64,000 nt of DNA from Bremia lactucae (GCF_004359215.1 NC_090615.1:8384143-8448142); one strand, 5' to 3'; positions 52,140-62,999 are shown, numbered from the stretch's first letter. Made by a program: numbers and translations. The notes: generated from the letters alone by a model not told the origin.

Positions 52140-53560
52140 TTGATCAAGTGTGCTTGGTCACAAACGAGGCCACGGGCAGCATTTTCTTGCTTGAAGCGGA
52201 CGAGTCTGCTTTCCGATTTTAAGAGCGCTGAACCGAAGTCAGCGCGGGAGGAACGATTCGCGGCTCAATCTGAGGACGCTTTGCGCGAATCACGTAATTC
52301 GGACTATGACATCGTCTGCGAATACGCAGACGTGTTTCCTGACAAGATTACGGCCGAATGCCCTGCTGATCGGGATGGTCAACACGAGAATGAAATCCTG
52401 CCAGGGTCTGGGTACTGTGTGACGCGACAGTGGCCGCTGCCGTGCGATAAAGTCAAGGCGATTGACAATTTCTTCGAGAGCCACCGCAAAGCAGGCCATG
52501 TGCGCGAGAGTGTCTTGCTCTATTGGAGTCCTACCTTATGTGTGAAGAAGGCAACTGGCGGATAGCGTATCGTCCGCGCATTTAAAAGGCTGAACGATAC
52601 CACTTTCATAGCGCAGGAACCGATCCCCATGAAGAAAATGGTACTATATTTCATGATTGAGAGTGCCATTTGCAGTGACCGATGGCATTTACCATATTTT
52701 AATTAGATAAAGTGACATTCCCCTGATAGCGGTCAGCACGCCGAGCAACATGGTTTGGGAATGGTTGATAATGTCGCAGAAACTGTAAGAACGCTCCCGC
52801 CACACTTAATCGGATGGCGTCGCATGTGCTACCACCACTCCGCGAGGATGCGCCGAGCTACTTTGGGGCACTTAATTTTTTTAAGTGACGAGGGACAAAA
52901 AGCTTTACACGAATCTGAAGCAGTGTGTATTTGCGCCCCGGAGATTTCGGTGCTTGGCTGCTACGTGAGTAAAGCAGGGGTTCGAGCCGATCCTGAAGCG
53001 ATTCTATCTACCTGCTCATTGCTAACACCTACACACCCCACATATTTGCGCCAATGGCATATTTTAGCACATTATCGAAACAACTGCACGGAAAATTACG
53101 CTGGATCTATTCAGCGCTATCGTCACTCCTTAAGAAAGATGCCACATTTTCGTGGCTAATGAGCATCAGGCCGCGTTCAAGTCCGTGAAGAAGAGCTTGG
53201 CTCGGCTCCAGCCTTGAGATTACTAGATGAGTTGAAGCTTTTTTATGGAGCTTGCGATGCAAGCGATTTTGAGATCGGCTGCGCACTCATTGGATTTGAC
53301 GACGGCAATCATGAACGGGTAGTGAGCTATCTGTCATAACAACTGACCCCCCCCCGAGAAGAATTAATCCGTCCACTACAAATAGCTATTGGCAATGCGG
53401 TACGCTCGTCAAATCTCGAGTGCATCACCTCGGAGAATAGACCTTCGCGCTGTACATTGATGACGCGACATTGAGATTCGCAACGAAAAGCTCTAATCTG
53501 TCGGACCGGATGGCTCACCAGGCTTCTGTCCTCTCCGAGAACAACTTCGTCGTTCTGTAA
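52140..53560 (+). pseudogene. Gypsy-5 reverse transcriptase and RNase H
   Basis: The N-terminal RT is in the open frame 52140-52565 (YADVFPDKITAECPADR, GYCVTRQWPLPCDKVKAIDN, YWSPTLCVKKATGG). Then a heavily damaged palm, the thumb EISVLGCYVSKAGVRADPEA (about 52940-53000), and RNase H traces LFYGACDASDFEIGCALIGF (about 53240-53300). The FDD catalytic box is not readable. Confidence 0.65.
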
Positions 53561-53579
53561 AAGCCAGGCAAGAACACCA

Positions 53580-55460
53580 CTTTTATCGATGCCCTATCGC
53601 GATGACTACGGTCCTCGCTTGGACTTGGATCGTCATAATACTGACGACAATGATGACGACAGGTGCGCGGTGTGTGTATCACTGAATTTAGCTTCAGTCG
53701 CTCCAGTATTACCTCTTCACGATAATATTTTAGCGGCTTACGATGGCGACACCGACTATGCTGACATTATCGCGTGTCTACGATACCTCAATGATGTTTT
53801 CGCGATTTTTCTTTCTCGTTAAAAGCGTGACCACATCACACGTTACAATTTAAAAATACAGTTGCTAGTGTACAGCATTGATCGTTTCGATGCGCCACAA
53901 CGTGATTGTAACGATCCTGATCTATGAGCTCGATTTATTTACGGGTTGCATAATTTCTCGGCTGGAGGTCATCTGGGCCGCGAAAAGACTTCCGCGGCTG
54001 TTTTACGCAGCTTTTACAAGCCTCGCTTGTATAAGTGAGTGCGTTATTGAATGCGGACCTGTGAAATTTACCACCGTATGAAGCCGTCACCGTTGTCGCA
54101 GGCACCCCTGCGATCACTTCCAATTGCCTCCGAAGCTTGGCACTCGATTTCTATGGACTTTATTTTGAACCTTCCGCCCGACGAAAAAGGCTGGCGTTAT
54201 GGTAATGTTTGACCGCTTCACTTAAATAAGTCATATTATTGCTCTTACGGCGCAAATCACCGTCGCTGAGACCGCGGTGCACTTCATCGACGCGGTATAC
54301 CGCCATCATGGTCTTAAGGAGGCGATTGCGTCCGACCGCTATTCCGCGATTTACTTCCGCCGTCAGGGGGTAAACTTTTCGATCTTCTCGAAACAACATT
54401 GCTGATGTCGACGGCGGCCCATCCGGAAACAAATGGGCAAACCGAAAGCGACAATCGCGTTCTCGAAGACGTTCTTCGCAGCTATGCGAGATCGTTTACC
54501 AATTGGAGCTACTTCTTGCCGTTGGCTGAGTTCTCGCTTAACGACGCTCAGCGACGCTGAAAACGCGTCAACGGGTTTGACGCCTATCTTCGTTAAAAAT
54601 GCGCGCAACTCGTCGTTCCACTCTACTTGCCGTGGGTAGCCCCATGGCGCTTCGTGATTCCACTCAGGAGAGAAATGTAGATCTCGAGCATCTAAGATTA
54701 CCGAGTGCAGCTGCCGCTATGACTGCCGCTGATGTGGTTACAGGTGCAACAACCGCTCTCGATGCCACGTCACCTTTGTCGGGGTGAACTTCGCAGACAT
54801 CTGATTAGCCCGAACTCGAGGACTCGAACGTCCGCGGCACCGCCTAATGCGGCTAATTACGCGCAGCGACTATCGGCGCGTCCGATCGATGACGCCGGTT
54901 GGACGACTTCATGCTGCAATGACAATTAATTACCTGGTTTGTCCGGGATACTTCGTCAGGCATTTGTGAACAAAAAAGAGAACTAATGCAAACGTGGAAG
55001 AAGTAACGTAAATTAGTTTCAGCCATCGGTCGAGCACTCCTATCGACCGAAGGCAGAAGAGACTCAGCCATGACGAACTTGGGTGCGAGTAAACTCGCCC
55101 AAGATTCATCGGACCCTTTAAGGAACTTAAAAGGTGGAGAAGCCTACACTGTCGACATTCTTACTTCCTTGCGATTACACCCGACATTCTACGTACGGCG
55201 GCTGAAGCGTATCTTTCAGCTACAATTCCCGAGTCTGATCAGCAGGCTGTGTCAGTGGCGCATACATTGAGCGTCCATCCCGGCCCTTCGTTGAGGTCAC
55301 CCGCAAACTGGATTGCAGTGCAGCCAACACCGGGCGGCACTGCAATCCAGTTTGCGGGTGACCGACAATATGACGCTCCAGCATCCTTACACGCTCGAGC
55401 AACTCTTAATTTGACTGACGAATCTCAGTCGCAGTCCAGGTCGAAACTAACGTTTTAGTA
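53580..55460 (+). pseudogene. Gypsy-5 integrase
   Basis: Tether and zinc-binding traces at 53600-54080, core traces at 54120-54600 (SLALDFYG with the first Asp, AAHPETNGQTES-like end in a shifted frame near 54415-54450), and the C-terminal SH3-like part at 55070-55200 (TNLGASKLA, GEAYTVDILTSLRLHPTFYV). Past it is a linker with QYDAPASLHARAT. Very degraded. Confidence 0.55.
55295..55363. repeat. Perfect inverted repeat, 27-bp arms
   Basis: Arms 55295-55321 and 55337-55363 (GGTCACCCGCAAACTGGATT onwards) around a 15-base loop, in the Gypsy-5 pol tail. Confidence 0.9.
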
Positions 55461-55720
55461 TATAGAAAGAGTAAACTGTATTGATATTAAGTTCCTACGT
55501 AACGATCTTCAATCTACTGACTTTAATACATTAATAATAACTATTTAGAACGCTTCTTTGCGCACCGTCCAATCGTGTCTTCAAACGATTACCAGGGTTG
55601 ATTTAAACTGTAATCAACCAACTTACAGAACTATTGTCTTGTTGCATTTAATAATTACAAATTTGGTAATACTAAAAACGACAAGTCGAAATTATTAAAT
55701 AATAATAATTTTTGGCCACT
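55446..55720 (+). repeat. LTR-like block, family 4 (second copy)
   Basis: Ordered similarity to 45470-45760, as stated there. Limits are approximate. Confidence 0.45.
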
Positions 55721-56689
55721 ACTATATATACCCCCCTTTGCTAGTTGTACACCCATATCCAATCAGAACCTATAAGATATAAATGCACCTCGTGGTCCGA
55801 TAGCTAAATAAAGACGGATATTATATCCTCGTGTCACGATACTGTTCGGACCAGTAAATAATTGGTTTTTCTTTCTGTCTCCACCTTCGCACGACACCAC
55901 TCGCCGCACTCCCCCTTTTGTAAGACTTTTATTTTTCCAATCGCTTGATGCTTAAGGCATACAAGAATTCAGCTATAGAATTGCCTTCCACAAGAAATCT
56001 GTACGTATGTAAAATGTTTTCGCAGGCGTTACAGTTGCTCTTATATGACCCCCTGTGCAGGACTTGAGCCGAACTTTTTTGATCTGTCCTGTTTGTTTAC
56101 GTATTATTAAACCATTTAAAAGAAATTTTGCATAGTGCTGCGTTTTAGCAAATTTTGCGTAACGAGTTCGGCAATTTCCAAATAAGGATACTGCGCTGAA
56201 GGTGGTGCATAGCTTGTAGGTGAAAACAGGGGTAAATATGACTCTTACGCTCTCAGGCTGACGAAAGGAGAAAGCCACGCGTCAAAAAAAGTATGTGACT
56301 TGAGGGAGATATACAGGCTTTGATTAGCTATGGTACATTTATATTTTATATTCTGATTTGCTGGATCGAGGGGGGGGGGCGTTACATTGATTTTATTTTC
56401 ATTAAGAAATAAAATACCGAAGTACAAAATAATTATATTTTCATAATTTTGACTTGTTAGTTTCAATATCCTCCAATTTGGTTTATTGACGCAACAAAAT
56501 AATAGCTTGTTGATATGGTTGATATTAATTTATATCAACCTCGCCAATCGTTTTAAGACAGATTGGGCGGTGCGCAAGAAGGCATTTTACATAGTAAGTT
56601 ATTGCTCTGTGGCAAAGTCAAGTGGATCTGCGTGCTTGTCACAGATGACGACTACGTGGCCGATATTTGATCGGCAATAGTATTTCGTG
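55721..56689. other. AT-rich region without recognised gene
   Basis: A minus-strand frame of 101 codons (55973-56278) has no recognisable feature. A G-run of ten lies near 56370. The frame 56486-56680 is likewise unrecognised. Confidence 0.4.
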
Positions 56690-56829
56690 GAAACGAACGG
56701 GTTCTCAGCAGCTCAGCGATCGACGAAAGTGTCCTCGATGAGAAGACTCGGATTGAACATTCTACCTCTTAACTCTGGGAGTCATTGAAAACAAATAACT
56801 GCACTTGACACGAAATTGACCTGACACCA

Positions 56830-58127
56830 ATGTTGAAATACTGTGTCATGAAGCAGTGGTCATTGCCTCATAAACAAGTTTTAGCGATCGTCAAGTTCTT
56901 TGCCAATCGCTTAACAGCGGGCTATATGAGACAGTTAACCTCCCCACAGAGCTCTTCGACCTTCTGTGTGCGAGAAGCTACAGACGCTATCAATAAATTG
57001 AGCGCTGAAACGGTACCGGCTCAAACGCTATACCACAAAAAGACGTAATTATTGATGGCATGTCAAAGCGTACTATCTTTTCGTTAATGATCTGATGAAT
57101 GGATTCTAGCCGACACTGTTGCAACACTCGCTACGAGTGTTCCGTCATCAACCTTAGTTGATGACATAAATAAAGCCTTCACAGAAGGTAAGGACCTTCT
57201 ATGTTTGATGGATCATTTAATGAATCCATCCGATAAATCTTTTAAAGATTTACCGGCTTTATATAGATCGTCATCCGCTCGATACACAACACGCAACGGC
57301 TTATTGTATTACACAGCCATTATCGGCGACAACCCACGTGTCGTCGTCCCAGCTCACAATGATTTGCGCTTGCGCATCATGTATGAGTGTCACGATGCTC
57401 CAACAAGTGGACATCGTGAACGTGAGAAGACTTACCTCACAGTTGTTGCGACTTTTACTGGTCCCGCCAGTATCAGTTCGTACGCAAGTACATTCGTGCT
57501 TGCGAGGCATGTCAACGGTGAAGCCTAGCCCTTCATCTCGTGTACATCTCCAACTTCTACCACTTCCGGCAGAGTGTAGGCAGTCCGTATCTATGGACTT
57601 CGCCTTCGGATTTCCCGAAGACGATCACAAAACAATGGAATCCTTGATTTTGTAGACAGATTCAGCAAGTGGTACATCTTGTTTAGGGGGGTGGACACGC
57701 ATGAGTAAAACCATTTCTGGCTCATGCTCGACGCGGGTGATGTCCATGTCGAAATTATCGACATCAAAGATGAGAGCGACCTCATGGCAGTGCGCACAGA
57801 GCGCACCGGAAAGACAGAGCAAATGAGTCAGCAGGGGATTTTCTGCTGGCTCGAAAAATCAGTAGTCGGATTCCTAACGCAGTGGACCGTCAGAAACGGA
57901 ACGCAGACAAACATGAAAGAGCAAATATTTTTTCATTCAAAATTAATGACCTCGTACTACTCTCTACGATTAACTTACCTAAGCGTGTAGTCACTAATGT
58001 GGGTAGGAGTAAACTACTACCCAAGTTCATTGGGCCAATCCATGTTCTGCATCGCAGAGGCAATGCGTACACAATAGAATTGCCTCGTAGGATTTACTTT
58101 TGTCGGCTCCGCCCGCACTATCAGTAG
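56830..58127 (+). pseudogene. Gypsy-6 RT N-terminus joined to integrase
   Basis: MLKYCVMKQWSLPHKQVLAI and SSTFCVREATDAINKL are RT. At about 57050 RT ends, and from 57205 integrase begins: HDAPTSGHREREKTY (zinc-binding His pair), RACEACQ-like sequence near 57500 in a shifted frame, SVSMDFAFGFPEDDHKTMES (first Asp), and the C-terminal RSKLLPKFIGPIHVLHRRGN with AYTIELPRRI. A deletion of roughly 1.5 kb relative to family members is implied. Confidence 0.7.
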
Positions 58128-58129
58128 AT

Positions 58130-58700
58130 GGTTTCTTCCGAGGACGGATCTGAACACTCTTTTCAATAAATCCTTAAAGATTGTTGTGGTCACGAACCAG
58201 ATTCTCATGTCGGGTCCGAAGATCCTCGAAACCGTGATGAGCTGACGACAGCTCATCACGAAGAGGGTGATACTTCCGTTCGTACTCCAACATTCCAACA
58301 TTGAGTACGCACTTTTCGCACGTTCTTCCAGCCGTTCGATCAAGTGAGCCAGCGCCGTCTACTCCAACGAGTGACGCTTACCGGGCTCGTGATTAAGACC
58401 CTCCTCCAAAAGATGGAGGAGGTGGTCGAGTTTGTCGATCTTCGACTCTAGGTCCGACACAGGTGGGATCTAATTTTTCCTCCTCCGCCACACCATTGGT
58501 GGATCCCCACAGTGGTCAACGTTTCCTTATGGAACGTATGCGAAACCACCGTGATGTGAAAGGGCAGCGAACGAGTTCGTGTTCGCTGGCGCGGTTATCT
58601 ACCTTCACATGACAGCTGGGAGCCTCGTTCCCAGCTGGTTGTTGATGTTGAGGGTCTCGTCCATCTAATATGGATGGACGAGACCCTCAACATCAACAGC
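58130..58700 (+). pseudogene. Gypsy-6 linker and chromodomain
   Basis: A Pro/Ser-rich linker then VRVRWRGYLPSHDSWEPRSQ and LVVDVEGLVHLI (about 58570-58665), a chromodomain core. It ends in a 25-bp perfect inverted repeat (58640-58698), so the tail after DVEGLV is derived from inverted duplication. Confidence 0.65.
58640..58698. repeat. Perfect inverted repeat, 25-bp arms
   Basis: Arms 58640-58664 and 58674-58698 (TGTTGATGTTGAGGGTCTCG onwards), loop of 9 bases. Confidence 0.92.
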
Positions 58701-59802
58701 CATATATGACGAGACTTATCCGATAAATCAGAAGGTCCATCGAAAAACACGCGCCCCTGGCGCTATAAATCGATTGCAAAACGTGAATCGCACCGCGCAT
58801 ATCGATAGAGATGCGAGCCCTTCCCCAGGGCGAAGAAAGAGAATAAACGTCCCCTTTCACCCGTTTCGTGTTGTCGACACAACACGGACAGGGATCACCC
58901 CACGTGAGGCATGGAAGTCCTGCCTCACGAGAAAACCAATGCAAGGTGCATTTATACACCTTGCACCGGTTGAAGTTCGTTTCTCAAACAAAACGCGAAT
59001 CGCGTTAAGTCTTTAAAGCCAGGCTTCGCGTCCAATGTCTTTGACATTGCGAATAAACGCGCTCCAGGCTTGCATCAGCGAGATTTTATATCGCTTGTTG
59101 TTGCCACTATATTATCAATGCTTCAGAAAAGCATCGATATAAAATTATTTCTCAGCGCGAAAGTTCTTCGCGCTGGGATTAAGGCCATGTAGCTTTGTCG
59201 CAATAATTAACGGATATTTATTGTAAAGTGTAGTCTCTCCAGACAAGCTACTGACTAGCCGTTCAGGCAAAAGCCACGGCTTCTTCTTAGGGGCACGACG
59301 ACATTTTATTGTCTACTCTCCCCTGAGTGGTACCCACTGAAGCAGGGGTACCACATGAACTTTTAATACGATGGGTTACGCCATGTTCTTCACCACGCAC
59401 AGCGATAAGTGCTGGTAACGGCACAGGAGACGGTGCTGGCGAGGAATCATCCTCATCGTCGGAACCGAACATGCTGTAGCGAATGCTACCAGCACGTCTA
59501 CTCAAATGATCCCCCTCATTCTAAGGCTCATAGTCAGCCGCCTGACGATGATCAGGCGACTGTTCTGCTCTCCCCGAGTCGGCTATTTCGTCCGACTCGC
59601 ATTCGTAGTCGACCTCCAAAGAGGGGTCGCACTCACGTGGTGACTAACCACGTGCACCCGCAACATCTAGTGTTGCGGGAGTAGATGATACTACGGCAGA
59701 CGAAACATCTGCCGCAAAAGACAATAATGCGTCGCCCGCGGCTGCATGCACCGCAGCCGAAGGTTCCGCACTATTCGCTGACCACATGGACTTATCAACC
59801 AT
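58700..59802 (-). pseudogene. Antisense ORF of Gypsy-6 (unknown function)
   Basis: Minus-strand frame from ATG 59802, 118 bases inside the 3' LTR. It starts MVDKSMWSANSAEPSAAVHA and stays in one frame with two stops through acidic sequence (SLEVDYECESDEIADSGRAE, SMFGSDDEDDSSPAP). After one frameshift near 59287 it continues: KKKPWLLPERLVSSLSG, TKLHGLNPSAKNFRAEK, MQAWSAFIRNVKDIGREAWL and GFLVRQDFHASRGVIPVRVV. About 370 residues in all. The sense strand of this 1.1 kb shows no coding sequence past the chromodomain. Acidic N-terminus and basic helical C-terminus suggest a nucleic-acid or capsid-binding protein. I do not recognise a named family. Confidence 0.6.
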
Positions 59803-59906
59803 GCGATTGAATTGAACAATGATGTCATTGACCGATTAACATCGTTTTTATTAAGTGGTCTTATTAGGACCATTCTATTTAATGACAGTCAGAGTGATTG
59901 TCGTTT

Positions 59907-59919
59907 AAGGGAGGAGTGA
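59907..59919 (+). other. Polypurine tract of Gypsy-6
   Basis: AAGGGAGGAGTGA immediately before the LTR start TGTAACGGGGTGTATCG. Confidence 0.7.
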
Positions 59920-60093
59920 TGTAACGGGGTGTATCGTTACCTGAAATTAAAAAGGCTGTTAATTAATATATTATTTAAAAGGTAGATAATATTTGGAGAA
60001 TTTACTCTACATAGTAATATATGGAAAGCTTATTCATTGGCAGATATAGGTTATTATATCTACTTGCTCCGCGGCCCAGTCGGCTTTGGACGC
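59920..60093 (+). repeat. 3' LTR of Gypsy-6, family 1, truncated
   Basis: Matches the reverse complement of the first part of the LTR at 7084-7521 (GTATCGTTAC, AAAGGTAGATAATATTTGGAGAA, CTCCGCGG) and stops at about 60093, where MULE-type coding sequence begins. Confidence 0.8.
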
Positions 60094-60500
60094 TATGCTT
60101 TTTCCGAAGGATTTACAGTCTCTAGGAAGAGATCACAGCAAAGCAAGAGCAATGAAGTCAGAAAGGTGTGGCTGACTTGTGCACATGGAGGAAAGTACAA
60201 GAACGTTAGGGAATATTTGACAGAGGAAACTCGAAAGCGCCAGAGGAGCTCCAGGGCAACGGAATGTCCTTTTCCGCAACAATTCTGCGCATAGCTACAG
60301 CGGGTGATGAGTGGGGGAATGGCAGGGTTGTTTTAATTGCAGTGACAATAATCACGACCAAACCAAGCTTTGCTATTCTACCCCTCTGCATGAAAGCTTA
60401 AGCCTCAAGAGTAAGAGACCATCAAAGCACTTTTGGAGGTGGCAGCCACTCCAAAAGTTATTTTTGCACACTGCGCCCAAACCAATCCAGAACGCCCTCT
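60094..60500 (+). pseudogene. FAR1-type DNA-binding N-terminus of a MULE
   Basis: GRYAFSEGFTVSRKRSQQSK then NEVRKVWLTCAHGGKYKNVR and RKRQRSSRATECPFPQQF fit the FAR1/MULE N-terminal WRKY-GCM1-like zinc domain (C, then ECPF). The frame shifts near 60295, and the rest of the transposase is absent. The MULE at 965-2700 lacks exactly this part, and both MULE pieces abut a family-1 LTR edge. Confidence 0.55.
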
Positions 60501-60949
60501 AATTCCAAGAGACCATTTACAATAATAATAATTTTAATAAACTTCATTTTTTTAAATTGTTACGGAATGCTTCAATTATCTTTTATCATACGAAACTTTT
60601 GCATTATACTTATTTTATTTTGCAATGTGTCAAGGCAAATTGATAGTTTTGGTCTTTAAAAGTCCTCTTGACCGGTGAGTTTCCTTATACCAAACGTTTT
60701 CGTAAGATTAGAGCCACAAAATATTCTGTATACCGTGTGATAACCTAAAGTGTAGAATGCGACACCCGCTTCTACAATGTGCATATGAACATGGCTTGGA
60801 GCCAACACCTACGTTGGACAACTTATTAGGATATTGGGAACGGCCTCAAATGATTTTTGTTTTTCGTTTACTACAACAAGCTACATAAATTATTACATAG
60901 CCTAATGAAGATTGTTTCTATTATCCTTTGATGAAGAATATTAACAACA
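60501..60949. other. AT-rich spacer
   Basis: No gene or repeat recognised between the MULE fragment and the Gypsy-7 LTR. Confidence 0.5.
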
Positions 60950-61409
60950 TGTAGCAGAGCTACCTTGCTCCTTAAGTCACAAAAAGAGTTATAGATTTAA
61001 AAAGTCACTTAGTTCTATAGAACCAACAGGTGTAACAACTGAGGGAGTCGTACAAGCTTGTAAAGCTTAGTAAATCCAAGTTCAAGGGATTCAGGGGTTC
61101 GTAGAACCAAGTGGCAACTAGTGCCCGAGAGTATATACCTTAAAAAAGCTTCTATCTCTAACAGATCACTGCGCGATCCTTAGGAAGGCACTAGACGCTA
61201 AAGATCAAAAGGGGGAATGGACTATATTTATTTTTAATCTAAAAGCTTACCCTACCTAATTTAAAAATAGATTTTGGCGGCCAGATTTATATCTGACGGA
61301 TAAATGGGGTTTAAGTAATTAACTATTTTAGAATATGATAAAAGGATATATTACCCATAAGGTAAATGTACTACAACAACAGTTCTCCAACCGATGTGTG
61401 CCCTAGTAT
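60950..61409 (-). repeat. 3' LTR of Gypsy-7, family 3
   Basis: Reverse complement of the Gypsy-3 LTRs, TGTAGCAGAGCTACCTTGCT to CCGATGTGTGCCCTAGTA, about 460 bp. Confidence 0.85.
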
Positions 61410-61421
61410 GCCCTCCCCCAT
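61410..61421 (-). other. Polypurine tract of Gypsy-7
   Basis: Minus-strand GGGGGAGGGC next to the LTR. Confidence 0.6.
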
Positions 61422-61520
61422 CAGACGTTTGGCACCGAGTGACAACTTCGCTTCATTTTCTCTTTGAGGTTGGAACCTAAACAGCTAATCGTTTGGTTGT
61501 GTTTTTCTTTCCTTTGTCCC

Positions 61521-62100
61521 ATGACAATTAAGCATGAGTCACAGACTCTGATAACCTTCCTCGACAATAAGGGAATGGTGGACTTTGAAAGTCACACTCC
61601 ATCAGAGGATGAGGAACAAGAGCGTCGCTCTTATACGCCCTCCCCTCCGAATGAACGTCGGCGGGCCCCGAATCCGTTCCCAGAACGTTGTGCCGCTGAT
61701 GTATTAACTGCATTTAGCAGGACACAGGACCCTTAGTCCAACATCATTACGAATCCGCTCGATGAAGAGCAAGAGCTGGCAATTCTCATAGAGGAACAAG
61801 CTCGTCGTCGAGCTGCCGAGATAGCGAAAGCTAAAGCTGGTAGTAAATATAGATTCACTCCGCTAGTGCGGACGAGCGTCTCAAAGAAATCGCGGTTCGC
61901 AGCTTGACCATCTCGACCTCCGGCCCAAGGCGAGGACGCCAGAGGAGCTCGCTGCTCGCGACGCTCTTCATGAGCGAAACCATACGCCTAAGATAATGAC
62001 GCGAGGTCGATATTTGACGCGTTTGCGTGATCAAGCCCGTGGAGCTTCGGTGACCTCGATGGGGTAAATTCTGATCGCTCTGTTTCCAAACCAATTAAAA
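61521..62100 (+). pseudogene. Antisense ORF of Gypsy-7 (same as Gypsy-3)
   Basis: Opposite strand to Gypsy-7 pol. ATG 61521 is 112 bases from the LTR. MTIKHESQTLITFLDNKGMV, HTPSEDEEQERRSYTPSPPN, ERCAADVLTAFSRTQDP, a TAG where Gypsy-3 has a Glu codon, then in frame ITNPLDEEQELAILIEEQAR and AEIAKAKAGSKYRFTPL. In shifted frames ERLKEIAVRSLTIS, ARDALHERNHTPKIMTRGRY and LTRLRDQARGASVT follow. It keeps an N-terminal stretch (61590-61680) that is deleted in Gypsy-3. Whether the protein continues into the open frame 62183-62857 opposite the chromodomain is unclear. Confidence 0.6.
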
Positions 62101-62429
62101 AGCGATAACGACGCTTCGTTTGAGAGCTAGGTCCATCGGGCTCGCCGCCTCGGCAACATCTGGTCGATAAAAGAGTCTGCGGTTGCGGCACATATTTATT
62201 TGGAACAGAAGCTTCGCTTCAATTTTGCCAAGCTTATGTCCGAAGGCCAGGTACGTTCGGCGTTTTTGCCTCATAACGAGGATAGGCCTAGCCAACACTG
62301 CAATGCTTCAGTTGCCCGCGCAACCATGGATCGAAGCTGCACTGAGGCTAAAATTCCATCTATTCCCACCCACTTCTATTGGTTGGAAGCGTCGTTTGTC
62401 GCAACTTGACCCTGAGTGTGGTGCTCAAA

Positions 62430-62990
62430 AACGTCAACAGCTTACGGTCAATCTTGCCGAAGACGTATCTCAAACTCCCAAGCGTTTTCTAAAGAGGGGT
62501 ACCCGAGCCACTTTACCAGATACTGGTATTGGCCCTTGCGGCGACGTCGCTTTAGAAGTTTTTCCATATGAATCTGAAGGTTGCATCACTCATCGAGCAA
62601 CGCGGGAGGACGCCGAAATCTCAATGGAAGCATTTGATGCTCTAAGGCAGGAGGTGCAACTTCTTCGCGAGGGCTTTGCTCGGATTGAGGGCTCTTTTGA
62701 AGCGTTCCAAAACCGTCTTTCAACGTTGGAACGTCAACAAACTCGTTTAGAGGGCCAGCAGAACATCTTGATGAGGATGCAGCAATCTGCGGCACGGCCT
62801 CCTGTCTCGGCGCAAGCGCCTTTACGTCCACGTGGAAAGGGTCTAGATATGGCTTAAGTAAGACGACGTAGAACACTGGGAGTGTACGCAGTTTGCAAGG
62901 AAGGTTTAGCGTGTAAGCTGGGCTTTCTTGGCCACGACCGTAGATTGTCCAATAAAGCGCGGGCGCAATTTGGTCTTGAAGACCGCGGAA
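62430..62990 (-). pseudogene. Gypsy-7 integrase end and chromodomain
   Basis: In transcript order: RVLLNAKSYLQPWFPRSSRP (SH3-like), VVLLKPYLDPFHVDVKALAP, linker, then EKLLKRRRRKGQYQYLVKWL and GYPSLENAWEFE, the chromodomain. Stops just before (DE stop C) and after. Confidence 0.75.
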
Positions 62991-62999
62991 ACCAAGGTT

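Larger units (their letters stand above)
49699..55460 (+). mobile_element. Gypsy-5 retrotransposon, strongly decayed
   Basis: 5' LTR 49699-49993 with primer site after it, gag (50047-50960), protease (about 51140-51480), an unusual 33-bp repeat array (51692-51889), RT (52140-53160), RNase H (53200-53560), integrase (53580-54640) and integrase C-terminus (55070-55270). No 3' LTR matching the 5' LTR was found. Family-4 LTR-like sequence begins near 55446 instead. Confidence 0.7.
56690..60093 (+). mobile_element. Gypsy-6 retrotransposon, internally deleted
   Basis: Plus-strand chromodomain element that retains the RT N-terminus (56830-57040), integrase (57205-58127), linker and chromodomain (58130-58700), an antisense frame (59802 down to about 58700), polypurine tract (59907-59919) and a truncated 3' LTR of family 1 (59920-60093). 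Most of RT and RNase H is deleted between about 57050 and 57200. No 5' LTR was found. The polypurine tract fixes the sense direction of all family-1 LTRs in the window. Confidence 0.8.

Noticed and set aside
55973..56278. 101-codon minus-strand frame
   Set aside because: AT-rich region, no motif, no neighbours of the same kind, no sign of coding bias.
58017..58450. Minus-strand coiled-coil-like frame in Gypsy-6
   Set aside because: The sense strand here reads as the integrase-chromodomain linker. The helical look of the antisense is probably a by-product.
62183..62857. 224-codon plus-strand frame with a coiled-coil end
   Set aside because: Its 3' half lies opposite the Gypsy-7 chromodomain, which is certain by homology. 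It may be the tail of the antisense ORF but could equally be a shadow, so I did not call it alone.
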